Below, piece by piece: positions 21,799 to 32,255 of a DNA stretch of 42,343 nt. The DNA is from a virus. The stretch lies in the IMG/VR virus record IMGVR_UViG_3300042988_000100, positions 1 to 42,343 of that record; one strand, written 5' to 3'. Made by a program: the position numbers and the translations under genes. Each line of letters opens with the position of its first letter. The stretch's first letter is position 1. Below the pieces are notes generated by a model. It was not told where the DNA came from and made no database searches. It was given only the letters and a program-made list of their open reading frames with translations.

Positions 21799-24700
21799 TT
21801 ATTGCTCTTTCTCCGAGTTCGGATAGTCGTTAGCAATGGAATTCAGCAAGGTGCTGATGGGTGCAATGTTATTGAGAGGCAACAACTTGCCCCATGTACG
21901 AATGTCCTGACCTGTAGTCTGATACTCATCCGAGGTTGCATTACGGATTGCTTTCTTGAGAGAGAGCACACCGTTGATGGCCTGGTAGGTTGGGTTAGAC
22001 GCGAGGCTTGAGAGATCCGAGGTAGTCCTCATGCCAGAGAACATCGGGTAGGGAGACACAGTGTCGAACAGGCTTGGTAGCAAGGATGCCTGGGCGATAC
22101 GACCAAACGAGTTGGCTGCAATCTGACCAGGTGCGAGACGCTGCTCCAGGTACGCACTCTTCTTCTCTGGGTCCATACCGAGGGAGTTCGTCATGGTCCT
22201 GCCCATGTAGGACAGAGAGGCCAGGAACGATCCATGCAGCATGGTGGACATGGTGGTCCAGTCACGATGGTTCGCAGCGAACATCAGAGACTTGTTCCAA
22301 CCGTGCATCGAGAAGTTCATGAACTGGAAGACGGTCTTGCCCAACGTGGTGCCCATGATAGGGACCATCGAGGCGAGATCATTCTCCTGGATCACACGAC
22401 GTGATTCACGGTGGATCGCATTCATGAAGGCAGAGTGAGCCTCAGGATCCTCCTTCACCCATCGATCGAGATCGAGCTTGAAGGTCTCAGAGAACTGACC
22501 CTTGGTCGGCTTTGAGTAGGCCTTGAGGTTCTCCATCACACGGGCAGACATGGCCTCATCGAGACCCATCCAGGCGAGACGATCCTTCGTGAGGAACGTG
22601 GAGGGTTTCCCCATCGCTGTATTCACAAAGTGATTCACCAAGGCAACCGCGTGGACACGCTTTTGCTGGATCATGAGAGGTGTCATGCCGGTGTAGTCGA
22701 GCACGGCCTTGGAACCCTTACGCATCCCTGAATCGACGTTGTCGAGCCAGCGATTCATTTTGGTGTCACCGAGGTTTCGTACCCAGTCGTCCTTGGCACC
22801 GAACTCCATGCGAGCCACGTACTCAGAACCAACACCACCAATGGTGTTCTCTAGGTGCTCCAGGAGATCATTGGGGGCCTTGCCGGTAGCGAGGTCACGG
22901 GACAGGGAGCGCAGCTCAGGGATTGCTCTCAGAGTTGTCTTCCAGCCCATCGAGCCAACGATCTGGCCCATCTCGGTTGCCTGGTTCCACACGGCTCCAC
23001 CCATCAGGCGGATCACGTTGAAGGAACGCCACATCTCCATCGACTTGTTCAGCTTTGAGAACTCCTCCTGGGGTAACCCCTGGATTCGATCAAAGGCGAA
23101 CTTGAGGTCGGTACGCATACGATCCACCTCAGCACGGGTCTTGAACTCGTTGCCGAGCTTGTTCTCCGTGGCATCGGCGATCAGCGCATCGATGTCACCC
23201 ACCTTGTAGACATCCAGGTTCTTGGCCATGGCCACACTACCGGCTGTCCTACGGAGGTAGGGTTCCACAATGTCGAAGGCGTTGGTGTGAACGAAGTTGT
23301 TCAGACCCACTTCCACCTTGGTGCCATCCTTCATGGTCCACGTTTCCGTGAACAGCTCATCGATGGTGTTGCGGTGCTTCAGGCTGGCCATTGTGCGGCC
23401 AGTGTCCGTCGCCTTGGTGGGGAACATATCGTCCATCACCTTCAGAGCTTCGGTCTCTGAGTAGCCACCGTTCTGAATCAAGGAGTGCTTGAGGGCTTCC
23501 TTGTCCTGACCACGGAGCAGGTTATCCAAGAGGTCCTGTGTGCGGTTGGCGTGAGCCTCTTCGACGGTGCGGACGTACCACTTACCGAAGCGAGCTGCCT
23601 GCTCGTCAGAGACCCCTTCCCTACCCGCTTGATGTGCTCGTGCCCACCAGCCCTCTACGGCATCACGGCCATAGGTTTGGACCAGGGAGTTCCACTTGTT
23701 CACATCGTGTTTGCGAGGGAGGTAGCGGGGGTTCTTGTCCAGGCCACCAATGAGGGTCACCTCACCGGTCTCTGGGTCACGAACTTCCTGCATGGTCAGA
23801 CCACGCTTGGAGCCACCCTGATCGAGCAGAGGGTTGTTGATGTAGTCCACCACCTTGGCCAGCGTCTTACGCATAGCCTCACCGGCCTTCTGGACCTGTG
23901 GGGGATAATCCTTCTCAACACCGCGAATGTAGTCAGAGACATCCGTCCCGAACTCCTCGAAGGCTTGCCCCTTCTCAGTCCACTTACGGCCAGACTGCTT
24001 GAACCACTCCTCAAACTGAGGATAGGTCCCCTTGCGCATCTCTACGGCCCAGCCTTCAGCCCACTTGGTGGTATCGTCCCATGCGTTGGCACGGACCACA
24101 GCGTGATCCTTGTAACCCACGGTTGTCCCGAAGAGCTTGGAGGCCAAGTCACGGACAGCCTGAGGGACCTTAGCGCCACCTAAGCGGTTCTCTAGACCCA
24201 GACCCCAACCGAAGACGGGAGAGATCTCAGCACGGGATGCAGCGATGGCGACATCCTCACCAATGGCAGGAGATGCAGGAGCAAACTGAATCGTCTCCAC
24301 ACCCATCTTGGGACCACGGTCCATCTGGACAGTGAGCTTCTCATCGACCAATCGGTTGGTCAGATCGAGGGCATCCAAGAGTGCGTTGGTTTCCTTCTCG
24401 CCCATCCCCAAGAGTTTCCTGAAGATGTCAACAATTGCCGATAGGTAAGTTTTACCTGACTCGGTTTTGATCGAAGCCAGGAAATCATGGAACTCCTTGG
24501 CACCCTGGCGTTCACCCGAGTAGATACCTGCGGTGAATTCCTTGAGGTTGGACAGCTTGGTGCGACCACCATTGCTTTCCAGATAGTAGGACTTGAACCC
24601 TTTGGCACGGGCCTCAGCAGCCACCTTATCGAAGAGGGCCTCCAGCTCAGTGACGAGCTGGCCATGGGCTGTGTTCCTGTTCTGGAAGCCATAGTCGATC

Positions 24701-26568
24701 TTGTGGACCGTAGCTCCATGCAGCAGCTCATGCAGGATCAAGCCATCAGAGGTATCATCAGGGAAGAAGGCAGCATGGCGGGTGGAATCATAGAAGCCAC
24801 CGTAGCGCCCAGGTTTGCCACCGAAGGTCGTATCGATGTCCTTCTGACGGATCCGGTAGACCGGCACATCGTCAATGAGTTGATCCTTGAGAGCCTTCGC
24901 GAGGACAGCCACACGGCTATCTGCGGAGGTGGCCAGCCTTTCGACCAACGCCTTGCCTGACTCCTGTTTCCCAAAGCGAACGAGGCCCTGGTAGTTCTTG
25001 TCAACACGGAGGCGGTTGATGGTGTTCTCTAGGTCAGCACGGGTACGGATGCCCACGGCTTCGTAGTCGGTCTTGGGGACACCAGCGGCCTTGACCGTCT
25101 TGATCTTGTCGTCCTTCGTGAACGTGAAGTGGTTATCCACCCAGTCGTTGAAGTCCCAAGTCTTGTCATCTGCACCTGCACGGAAGAGATGACGGCGAAC
25201 AGTTTCCTCAGCACCAAAGTCACGCTGATCGATACGGCCACGGTCAAACACCGGGATCGCTTTGTTCTCTTCGATGATGGTGTTCTTGATTGAGTTGTCC
25301 TTGACATCGTCAAAGCCGAACTCATCGCGAACCTTCTTGATCTGTTCATCAGTCTTAACGCGGACCTCATCGCTCGCCTTCTTGGCGTACTCATCCACGT
25401 TGAAGAGCTTCTTGCCCTCATCGGTGAGGTTGAGGTCAAACTTCTTGAACTCCTCGACCTGTGCTCGCTTACCTTCACGCAGTCCGAATTCACGGAGCTG
25501 CTTCATCTCGTTGGCCAGAGCGACACGCTCCAGGCTGACTGCAGCACCACCGACAGCACCTAGACCCAGGCCCATGAGGCCAGAGATGTAGAGGTCGTCG
25601 TAGGTGCCCAGAGGACGGTTGCCCATCGTGGCAGCATCGAAGGCGATGTTGGTGCCTGCACCCACGAGACCCATGCGGATAGCGTTGGTGATCCTAGAGG
25701 TAGCTGTGAGAAGCCCCTCCCCTCCTGCACCAGGCACGAAGGCGATCAGCGTTGGGAGATCAGCAAGGCCACCCACGAGGCGACCGGTGAAACCAGCCAC
25801 ACCCATCTTGGCCAGCTCCTGCTCTTTCTGCAGGGCATCGAGGGCACGGGCACGGCGATCCTCAGCTTCCTTCGCGGACTTGGCCTGAAGGACATACTCC
25901 CAGTTGTTCTGAGGGATCCCCTCAAGCATCTGCTTGCCGAGGTCCTCAGTCCACCGGAAGTTGGGATCTACGTTGGAGATCGCCTGCTGCTGGAAGAAGT
26001 TGTAGACCGAGTTATCCAGCTTGAAGCCGGTAGCCACAGCGCTGGGCAGGTTGGCCACGTTGTTGACGAAGCCGCCATACTCAGCCTCTTGCTGCTGCTC
26101 GATCTTGTAGAGTTCACTGGCAGAGGGGCTTACGCCACCTCCACCGAATGAGCTGGATGTGAACTGGCCAGACAAGGCCTGTGGCTTGCGGCCATAGAAC
26201 TTATCAATGTAGTCACGGGTCTCAGCGAAAGGGTTACCCTTGGACAACGCAGCGACAGCTCTAGGGCCACCGTTGTAGTCAGCCAGGGCCAGGTCCATGT
26301 TGCCACCATACTTCTTGAGGTTGTCACGCATGTACCTACCAGCGGCATCTGCGGCTTCCTCGAAGTTGTTGGGGTCCTTCAGACCATAGGACTTGGCCGT
26401 ATCCGGCATGAACTGGAAGTAGCCTTGTGCTCCCTTAGGACTAGTCAAACCACCACGAAAGGAGGACTCGATGCCTCCGATCTTGTAGAGGGTTCCTTCG
26501 GGGAGTCCGTATAGCTGTTCCTTCTGGGCGGTAATAGCTTTAGCCTGACCTAAATCAATATCAGCCAT
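21799..26568 (-). CDS. Internal virion protein D (gp16-like) with lytic transglycosylase and zincin-like domain
   Basis: 1589 residues (T7 gp16 is 1318). The first 120 residues are a lytic transglycosylase: IGGIESSFRG (catalytic E34), KGAQGYFQFMPDTAKSYG, LALADYNGG, which opens peptidoglycan during DNA entry. Around 600-690 there is an extra zinc-peptidase-like motif, LILHELLHGATVH (HELLH at 613-617) with KEFTAGIYS (E677) as possible third ligand. The rest is long helical sequence ending in hydrophobic segments that in T7 build the trans-envelope channel. AAAGG precedes the ATG. The extra domain may explain the added length. Confidence 0.94.
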   Translation of the reverse strand: MADIDLGQAKAITAQKEQLYGLPEGTLYKIGGIESSFRGGLTSPKGAQGYFQFMPDTAKSYGLKDPNNFEEAADAAGRYMRDNLKKYGGNMDLALADYNGGPRAVAALSKGNPFAETRDYIDKFYGRKPQALSGQFTSSSFGGGGVSPSASELYKIEQQQEAEYGGFVNNVANLPSAVATGFKLDNSVYNFFQQQAISNVDPNFRWTEDLGKQMLEGIPQNNWEYVLQAKSAKEAEDRRARALDALQKEQELAKMGVAGFTGRLVGGLADLPTLIAFVPGAGGEGLLTATSRITNAIRMGLVGAGTNIAFDAATMGNRPLGTYDDLYISGLMGLGLGAVGGAAVSLERVALANEMKQLREFGLREGKRAQVEEFKKFDLNLTDEGKKLFNVDEYAKKASDEVRVKTDEQIKKVRDEFGFDDVKDNSIKNTIIEENKAIPVFDRGRIDQRDFGAEETVRRHLFRAGADDKTWDFNDWVDNHFTFTKDDKIKTVKAAGVPKTDYEAVGIRTRADLENTINRLRVDKNYQGLVRFGKQESGKALVERLATSADSRVAVLAKALKDQLIDDVPVYRIRQKDIDTTFGGKPGRYGGFYDSTRHAAFFPDDTSDGLILHELLHGATVHKIDYGFQNRNTAHGQLVTELEALFDKVAAEARAKGFKSYYLESNGGRTKLSNLKEFTAGIYSGERQGAKEFHDFLASIKTESGKTYLSAIVDIFRKLLGMGEKETNALLDALDLTNRLVDEKLTVQMDRGPKMGVETIQFAPASPAIGEDVAIAASRAEISPVFGWGLGLENRLGGAKVPQAVRDLASKLFGTTVGYKDHAVVRANAWDDTTKWAEGWAVEMRKGTYPQFEEWFKQSGRKWTEKGQAFEEFGTDVSDYIRGVEKDYPPQVQKAGEAMRKTLAKVVDYINNPLLDQGGSKRGLTMQEVRDPETGEVTLIGGLDKNPRYLPRKHDVNKWNSLVQTYGRDAVEGWWARAHQAGREGVSDEQAARFGKWYVRTVEEAHANRTQDLLDNLLRGQDKEALKHSLIQNGGYSETEALKVMDDMFPTKATDTGRTMASLKHRNTIDELFTETWTMKDGTKVEVGLNNFVHTNAFDIVEPYLRRTAGSVAMAKNLDVYKVGDIDALIADATENKLGNEFKTRAEVDRMRTDLKFAFDRIQGLPQEEFSKLNKSMEMWRSFNVIRLMGGAVWNQATEMGQIVGSMGWKTTLRAIPELRSLSRDLATGKAPNDLLEHLENTIGGVGSEYVARMEFGAKDDWVRNLGDTKMNRWLDNVDSGMRKGSKAVLDYTGMTPLMIQQKRVHAVALVNHFVNTAMGKPSTFLTKDRLAWMGLDEAMSARVMENLKAYSKPTKGQFSETFKLDLDRWVKEDPEAHSAFMNAIHRESRRVIQENDLASMVPIMGTTLGKTVFQFMNFSMHGWNKSLMFAANHRDWTTMSTMLHGSFLASLSYMGRTMTNSLGMDPEKKSAYLEQRLAPGQIAANSFGRIAQASLLPSLFDTVSPYPMFSGMRTTSDLSSLASNPTYQAINGVLSLKKAIRNATSDEYQTTGQDIRTWGKLLPLNNIAPISTLLNSIANDYPNSEKEQ

Positions 26569-28892
26569 TACTTACCTTTCTTTTTGAGAATATCTGTTAG
26601 TTCTGAAACAGGACGGTCCAATACACCCTTCTGTTTGAAGTACTCGTAGGCACCCTTAGATGTCATGTAGGTCAATGCTGCGTTTGTTCCGTAGGGCTGA
26701 GGGTTCTTCTCAGAGTACTCACGGACCACACGCTTGCCCCAGGACTCGTAATCGAGAGCTGACTGACGTTCTTGGATCTTCTGGTTGCGCTCGTTGGTGA
26801 TCGTGTTGCTGATCCACTCGCCCACCTGATCCTTGGTGTAGGTCTGGATCTGACCATTGGCATCAGTCAGAGGAACACCAGCGATCCAGGCGTTGTAGCC
26901 ACCGGACTGGTTTGCTTCGAGACGAATGCGGGAGCCTTCCAGCTTCTGATCGGTAGCGATCTTGCCAGGGACTTCCTTGATGAAACGACCGAACCACTCT
27001 CCCTGGTCCTGACCTTCAGGTACCTGAGGAAGATCCTTGCGGAAGTAGACGGTGTTGTTGATCTTTGCGGTGACTGCAGGGTTCGCGAAGTACTCCACAG
27101 AGGCTCGCACGGCAGCTTTGGCATCAGACACCTGACCAGACTGGACGAGGAGTTCAGCACGGCGACGAATGTCAGCGCCGATAGCTGTGAGGTTCACCTC
27201 TTCGTTGCCACCGAACAGGTTCTTCACCCAGTTCACGGATGAGCTGAACATGCCTGGGTTGACGAGATCGTCCACCGCACCCTTGACCTGGTCACGCTTG
27301 ACCGCTGCGTCCTGGCCTTCGATTCCTCGACGGTTCACCTGGTTCACGAATGCAGCAGCATCATTGATGTTGGGCATGCCACCCTTCTCCATCATGAACT
27401 TGATGTCCGAGAGGAGACGCTGGTTCTCTTTGGAACCGGCATACTTGTCCGCCTCAGCAGGGTTCACCTGAGAGATGTCGAGGTAGGTTTGGATGGCAGC
27501 CTGGCCAGCCTGGTTGAGCTGACCAATGTTCTTGCCGTCATAGCTCCAGCCCACGGATGCGAGGTTGGAGACACCGGCTTGCACGATGCTCTTCCACTGA
27601 GGGTTCTCGACACCGTTGGTGGTGTAGAGCTGGACCTGCTGACCGAAGGGGAGCTTCTTATCCTGGATCTGACGGTCGATAGATGCAGCGGCAGCCTTCT
27701 CGGAATCGAAATCCTCGAGCTGACCTGTGGTGGGGCTGACGACCTTGAGTTTCCCCTTGAGGGCAAACGCAGAGCCTGAAGCCACGGCCACATCCACCGC
27801 CTGCTGGGCAGCAGATTGAGACTGCTCAGCGGCAGACAAGAGCTTGGCTCGATCAGCGTCTCGCTGTTGCTTCTCTAGGGCAGCCTCGTGGCTGTTTCTC
27901 ACAGCCTCGATGGTGGGGGTTGAGAGGAAGCGTTCGTTCTTCTTGACGAAGGCATCAAACTCATCAGCCTTCAGCTCACCCTTACGGGCCTGCTCCACGA
28001 AGGGGCGGATCTCCACGTCAACACGCTGGCGCTCATTCTTGTCCTGCATGACAACGCCATGCTGCTGATAGGACATGAGGGCCTTGCCACCCAGCACACC
28101 ACCGACAGTGAGGCCATTGTCCAGCTTGGACTTGGACAGCTCGCTGATCATCTCAACGTTGCCCTCAGCGGCCAACTGGGCGAACAGGTTGCTCAGAGCT
28201 TCCTTGCCCTGCTCATCCTTCAGGAGAGAGGTCTTACGGAGAAGCTGATAGCGGTCCACGAGAGCTGCTGCAGCTTCACCGGCAGGCTTGCCACGGTTCT
28301 CTTCAAGGATAGTCGAGAGGTTATCGTTGGCTTCCTGAGTGCCTCGCTGGACAAACTGGCTGTCCAGGAGACGAGTGTTGGCAGCAGAGATGTTCTCACG
28401 GAACTGGGTGTACTTCTTATCGAAGCCAGCGATGGTGTACTGGCTCTGTCCAGAGAGAACATTCTCGCGATGCTCAGTGATGTACTTGTCGAGTTCCTGT
28501 TGAGAACCGAACTTCAGCTCACCGCGGTCCATCTTGGACAGGGTATCACGCTCGAAAGAGGCGATGCTGTTCTCACCATAGATATGCTGCACTGTGGCTG
28601 CATAGATGGGGGACTGAGACTGAAGGATCTTACCTTCTTTGATTTGCTTGCCCAGCTCGTCAACGGTCATCGAGTTGGCGTAGGCGGTAGCCTTATCCTG
28701 CTCGCTTGCATTGACTCGCTGAGTGATCTGATCGAGGCCCTGCTGAACACTCTGGGATCCCAGGGCCGCAGCCAACTGGTAAGCCTTAGAAGCGCCAGGA
28801 TCGTTTCGAGCCTGCTCAGTACGAATGTTTGGAGCCGCAATAGTTTGCAGTGCCTCAGCACGGGGGTCATAACCCACTTGAACTCGTGGCAT
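26568..28892 (-). CDS. Internal virion protein C (gp15-like)
   Basis: 774 residues (T7 gp15 is 747), mainly helical and rich in Gln, Ala and Lys: MPRVQVGYDPRAEALQTIAA, long heptad stretches near 90-400, then mixed sequence with YFANPAVTAKINNTVYF. In T7 this protein forms the core tube with gp14 and gp16 and is ejected to build the DNA conduit. Assigned by order (gp14, gp15, gp16) and size rather than a strong motif. Start ATG 28892, 8 bases below the preceding stop. Confidence 0.85.
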   Translation of the reverse strand: MPRVQVGYDPRAEALQTIAAPNIRTEQARNDPGASKAYQLAAALGSQSVQQGLDQITQRVNASEQDKATAYANSMTVDELGKQIKEGKILQSQSPIYAATVQHIYGENSIASFERDTLSKMDRGELKFGSQQELDKYITEHRENVLSGQSQYTIAGFDKKYTQFRENISAANTRLLDSQFVQRGTQEANDNLSTILEENRGKPAGEAAAALVDRYQLLRKTSLLKDEQGKEALSNLFAQLAAEGNVEMISELSKSKLDNGLTVGGVLGGKALMSYQQHGVVMQDKNERQRVDVEIRPFVEQARKGELKADEFDAFVKKNERFLSTPTIEAVRNSHEAALEKQQRDADRAKLLSAAEQSQSAAQQAVDVAVASGSAFALKGKLKVVSPTTGQLEDFDSEKAAAASIDRQIQDKKLPFGQQVQLYTTNGVENPQWKSIVQAGVSNLASVGWSYDGKNIGQLNQAGQAAIQTYLDISQVNPAEADKYAGSKENQRLLSDIKFMMEKGGMPNINDAAAFVNQVNRRGIEGQDAAVKRDQVKGAVDDLVNPGMFSSSVNWVKNLFGGNEEVNLTAIGADIRRRAELLVQSGQVSDAKAAVRASVEYFANPAVTAKINNTVYFRKDLPQVPEGQDQGEWFGRFIKEVPGKIATDQKLEGSRIRLEANQSGGYNAWIAGVPLTDANGQIQTYTKDQVGEWISNTITNERNQKIQERQSALDYESWGKRVVREYSEKNPQPYGTNAALTYMTSKGAYEYFKQKGVLDRPVSELTDILKKKGK

Positions 28893-28900
28893 AGTATTCC

Positions 28901-29428
28901 TTAGCGTACCCGCTTATCAGAGATGCGGGGGTTGTAATAATCGTAGGCAGCCGTACCAATACGGAGAGCAGCACCTGCATAGTCAGGCATTGCTGGAGTC
29001 TTGAGACTGTTGATCTGGCTGGCAGTATCGATACCAATGTTCTCACGTTGGTTGTTGATTGCCATTTCAGCGTTCTGATAGTTCGTCGTAACGGCGCTAT
29101 TGAATCGCTGCTGACGGTTGCCGAGGTCAGACAGGAGGGCATCCACAGACATCCCTGAGATGCCGTTCTCACCGGCAGAAACCTGAGCGGTGGACCTAGC
29201 AGCTCGTGCCTGCATGTTGTTCTCGTCCAGCTTCTGCATCGCAGCCTCACGCTGCTGCATGTGCTCTGCGTTCGTCTGGTTGACGTTGGCAGCCATGGCC
29301 TTCATGGAGTTCTCATACTGACGGCGGTTAGCTGCCTCTTGAGCTGAAGCCTGTTCCTGCTGAGCATTGACAGACATCGCCGTGGACGCAGCCGTAAGAA
29401 CCAGCATTGCGGTGGTTGGTTCACACAT
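28901..29428 (-). CDS. Internal virion protein B (gp14-like)
   Basis: 175 residues (T7 gp14 is 196). A hydrophobic start (MCEPTTAMLVLTAASTAMSV) is followed by a long Gln- and Ala-rich helix (NAQQEQASAQEAANRRQYEN and on), as in T7 gp14, which inserts into the outer membrane on ejection. AARSTAQVSAGENGISGMSVDALLSDL is a segment common to gp14 proteins. Overlaps the gp13-like gene by 8 bases. Confidence 0.88.
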   Translation of the reverse strand: MCEPTTAMLVLTAASTAMSVNAQQEQASAQEAANRRQYENSMKAMAANVNQTNAEHMQQREAAMQKLDENNMQARAARSTAQVSAGENGISGMSVDALLSDLGNRQQRFNSAVTTNYQNAEMAINNQRENIGIDTASQINSLKTPAMPDYAGAALRIGTAAYDYYNPRISDKRVR

Positions 29429-29954
29429 TTGAAATCACCTTATTAAATTCGATGTAGTATTCTCCATCAGGCCCTAGTTGCTTAGGGATGCCGAAGTCGA
29501 AGCCCAACCATTTGAGCCATCGGATATGTTCTTTGTTCTTTGTCCACGCCACGTTGTAGAGGAATGGATAGCCCTCAGACATCTCCTTGAGCCACTCCTT
29601 GGATTCCCTGAGGAATGGCTTGCGGATGTCCTTGAGAAGATCTGAGGCCAGCATCCATGGGACACCGACCTCACCCTTCTTGCCCCCGATCCCGAACATG
29701 CAGACCACCCGACCATCCAAGAGGACGGTGCGGTTGTAGTCACAGCCGAGGTAGGCAGCGCGTAGAGCATCTCCAGGAGTTGCCCTAGCGAGATGCCAGA
29801 TCTCGTCCTTGTCCTCCTGTCTCATGGTCACTGTGAGTTCAGCGACATCCTTGAGAGTAGGTGGACGGACTTCGATATTAGATGGCCTTGCTACGCTTGA
29901 CGTAGAAGCCTTCCCAGTCTGCACTGAGGATTGTACTTGGGAGGGGACTGTCAT
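29421..29954 (-). CDS. Internal virion protein A (gp13-like), GNAT-like fold
   Basis: 177 residues. The segment VRPPTLKDVAELTVTMRQEDKDEIWHLARATPGDALRAAYLGCDYNRTVLLDGRVVCMFGIGG and the later FLYNVAWTKNKEHIRWLKWLGFDFG resemble an acetyltransferase-like domain found in gp13-like proteins of many T7 relatives. T7 gp13 is needed for virion assembly; enzyme activity is doubtful. The ATG at 29954 gives a 77-base overlap with the tail tube B gene; a shorter start is possible, since the first 28 residues are low-complexity. Confidence 0.8.
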   Translation of the reverse strand: MTVPSQVQSSVQTGKASTSSVARPSNIEVRPPTLKDVAELTVTMRQEDKDEIWHLARATPGDALRAAYLGCDYNRTVLLDGRVVCMFGIGGKKGEVGVPWMLASDLLKDIRKPFLRESKEWLKEMSEGYPFLYNVAWTKNKEHIRWLKWLGFDFGIPKQLGPDGEYYIEFNKVISNV

Positions 29955-32253
29955 TTGAAATAGTAATGTTAGTGCCGATGTTCCGGCTCACAACTGGAAC
30001 CAGGAATCGACCTGAGGAAATTGAGTAACGACCAATCGTACCTGAGTCCTGCCCTAAGACCTTCCCAGAGAAGATGTACGAGTACGTCTCTCGTCCAGCA
30101 GGGGTTACCTGCACCTTGAAATACCCAGAGTCTGAATAGTTGAAGGCAGCCTTACGGAGCTGCAGACGACCCTCAGTGTCACTCTTCTGGCCACCCGTCT
30201 GGGTCGCTGTGCGAACCACGATGGTGGAGAGGGTGTAGGTGAAGGTGTACTTACGACCGAAGACGTATGTGCCCCCAGTGATGTTGCCCTGCACCTTGGC
30301 GTTGGTGCCGTCCCAGATCACGTCAAAGATCTCTCCAGCCTTGAGGGTTGGGTGAGACTTGACCACGAGCTGGTAGGTGCCGGTGCTTGGGGCGTACCCC
30401 AGAGCTGTCTGAGAGATGACCGTGTAGCCACCGCTGTAGTCTACGTTACCGGCAGCGAGGTTGACCTTACGATCCAGGTGGACAGTGTAGGGTTCACCGG
30501 CAGCTTGGTAGCCAATGGAGACCGTGGACTTCTCTAGGTACACACCGTCAGCACGGTTCACGACCAGGTACATATCCGAGCCAATGAAGTCCACGTTCAG
30601 GATGGTGGAGTCAGATCCAAAGGACCACTTCGACCATGAACTCTGGAGCTTGTCATTGTTCGCCCAGAAGTATTTGTAGACATAAAGGTTAGATGGGTCT
30701 ACAGTGGACAGAGCAACAATGATGTCCTCATTGGTTGATGCAGCGATCTTGTAGACGCCCGAGGGGATATACCGCGGGAGATGCGAGGTGACATCCAACG
30801 AGTCATTAGACAGGTTGTTGTAGTCAGCGAAATACTCACGGAAGGAAGACCAGTCACCCTTGTCCACAGCGAAGTAGACGTTCTTGCCAATGCCAATAGG
30901 CTTGGCCGTGGTGTTGCAGGGGAACTCAGTGGCCACCTTGATGCCGACAGACTTGGGCGTCAGCAGTTCGTTCTGCTCGATAATGAACTGGGTTTGCTCA
31001 GAGAACAGCAGGAGCTGCTTGTTGAACGGAACGGCATGCTTGAGGATCGAGACCTTGGTGTGACTTGCGTTCACGTCAATCGGATCTGAGTCCAGGAGCT
31101 GGGTGACCGTGGTTCGACCGAAGTTGAAGTACTCTCCTGACTCGGAGAACACCACAGCCTCATCAGCGAGGAGACCTAGGCGGTTGCGGTAGAAGAACAC
31201 GTCAGAGACGGTTTTGCCTACGAACGATGGGAATGGGTTTGATTCATTGTCACCAACGATACGGTCAGTCCATGTGGCTCGCTTGAAGGTGAATGTGCCA
31301 TCAGCCTCACGCACCAGGATGTGGGGCATTGTGGATGCGTCGAAGCCCAGCGTGATGCCCGGCTTGGCGCACTCGACCCACACGCCTTGGCCACCTGAAG
31401 ACGACTTATCGAATTTCACGAAGTAGCTGTCGAAGGGATCGGTAGCGGTCTCACCAGAGCCGGTGCCTGTGATCTCGACCACGAAGCCGTTGGCTGCAGG
31501 ACCTGGGTTGGCAGGAAGGTCAGCAAACTTCTGGAGCTTGCCCTTCACGGCCACCATGCCACCACCGTTGAAGCCATCCTCAGTGCTGATCGTGAAGTCG
31601 GTCGAGCGGCTGATATAGATGGTGGATCCATACTGGGTGTGGCTGTACCCGCTCAGGCCTGAGAGCTGGTCCTCTAGGGCGCTCGCAATCACGTCCGTGG
31701 AGATCGCTGTCGAGTCAGAGGCATCAGAACCATCAGGAGTTGTCCTGTTGGCCACGTTGTTGCCGTTGATCGCGATGTTGTAGTCCTTGCCGTAGTTACC
31801 AGCCTTGACGTTCACCAGGGCCTCAAAGGGTCGCGTAGGTGTGGTCGAGGAGCCAGTAGTGACAACCTTGGTCTTGTTAACGAAGAACGTGTAGTCAGCC
31901 ACAGTCACTGCGGCGAACGATGTCGAGGGCGTGGAAGCGGACAGGTACCCCTTCCCGTTGGGGAAGTTCACGGTCTTCTCATTGCCAGCAACGTCATAGA
32001 CCTTGAGATCACCATTGGTCACCACAGCGATATAACGCTCAGTGGTGTCACGGTTGATCGTGTGGATAAAGCAGTTACCTAGAGGAGTCGATTGGATCTT
32101 CTTTAGGTGTTGTGTTGGCGGACGCTTCTTCAACCCCTGAGAGACAGTGGAAAGACCATTCTCTTGGACTTCGCCCTGAGAGTTCAGTCGAAGAGTAAAG
32201 GGTTGCTGAGAGACACCGTTAACAAAGTTTGGGATTGAAGATGAGATCAGCAT
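29878..32253 (-). CDS. Tail tubular protein B (gp12-like, nozzle)
   Basis: 791 residues (T7 gp12 is 794). Begins MLISSSIPNFVNGVSQQPFT LRL, the standard start of T7-type nozzle proteins, followed by RYIAVVTNGDLKVYD and many beta-propeller strands (DRIVGDNESNPFPSFVGKTVSDVFFYRNRLGLLADEAVVFSESGEYFNFG is highly typical). It forms the tail tip through which DNA leaves. Start two bases below the gp11-like stop. Confidence 0.95.
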   Translation of the reverse strand: MLISSSIPNFVNGVSQQPFTLRLNSQGEVQENGLSTVSQGLKKRPPTQHLKKIQSTPLGNCFIHTINRDTTERYIAVVTNGDLKVYDVAGNEKTVNFPNGKGYLSASTPSTSFAAVTVADYTFFVNKTKVVTTGSSTTPTRPFEALVNVKAGNYGKDYNIAINGNNVANRTTPDGSDASDSTAISTDVIASALEDQLSGLSGYSHTQYGSTIYISRSTDFTISTEDGFNGGGMVAVKGKLQKFADLPANPGPAANGFVVEITGTGSGETATDPFDSYFVKFDKSSSGGQGVWVECAKPGITLGFDASTMPHILVREADGTFTFKRATWTDRIVGDNESNPFPSFVGKTVSDVFFYRNRLGLLADEAVVFSESGEYFNFGRTTVTQLLDSDPIDVNASHTKVSILKHAVPFNKQLLLFSEQTQFIIEQNELLTPKSVGIKVATEFPCNTTAKPIGIGKNVYFAVDKGDWSSFREYFADYNNLSNDSLDVTSHLPRYIPSGVYKIAASTNEDIIVALSTVDPSNLYVYKYFWANNDKLQSSWSKWSFGSDSTILNVDFIGSDMYLVVNRADGVYLEKSTVSIGYQAAGEPYTVHLDRKVNLAAGNVDYSGGYTVISQTALGYAPSTGTYQLVVKSHPTLKAGEIFDVIWDGTNAKVQGNITGGTYVFGRKYTFTYTLSTIVVRTATQTGGQKSDTEGRLQLRKAAFNYSDSGYFKVQVTPAGRETYSYIFSGKVLGQDSGTIGRYSISSGRFLVPVVSRNIGTNITISNDSPLPSTILSADWEGFYVKRSKAI

Positions 32254-32255
32254 GT

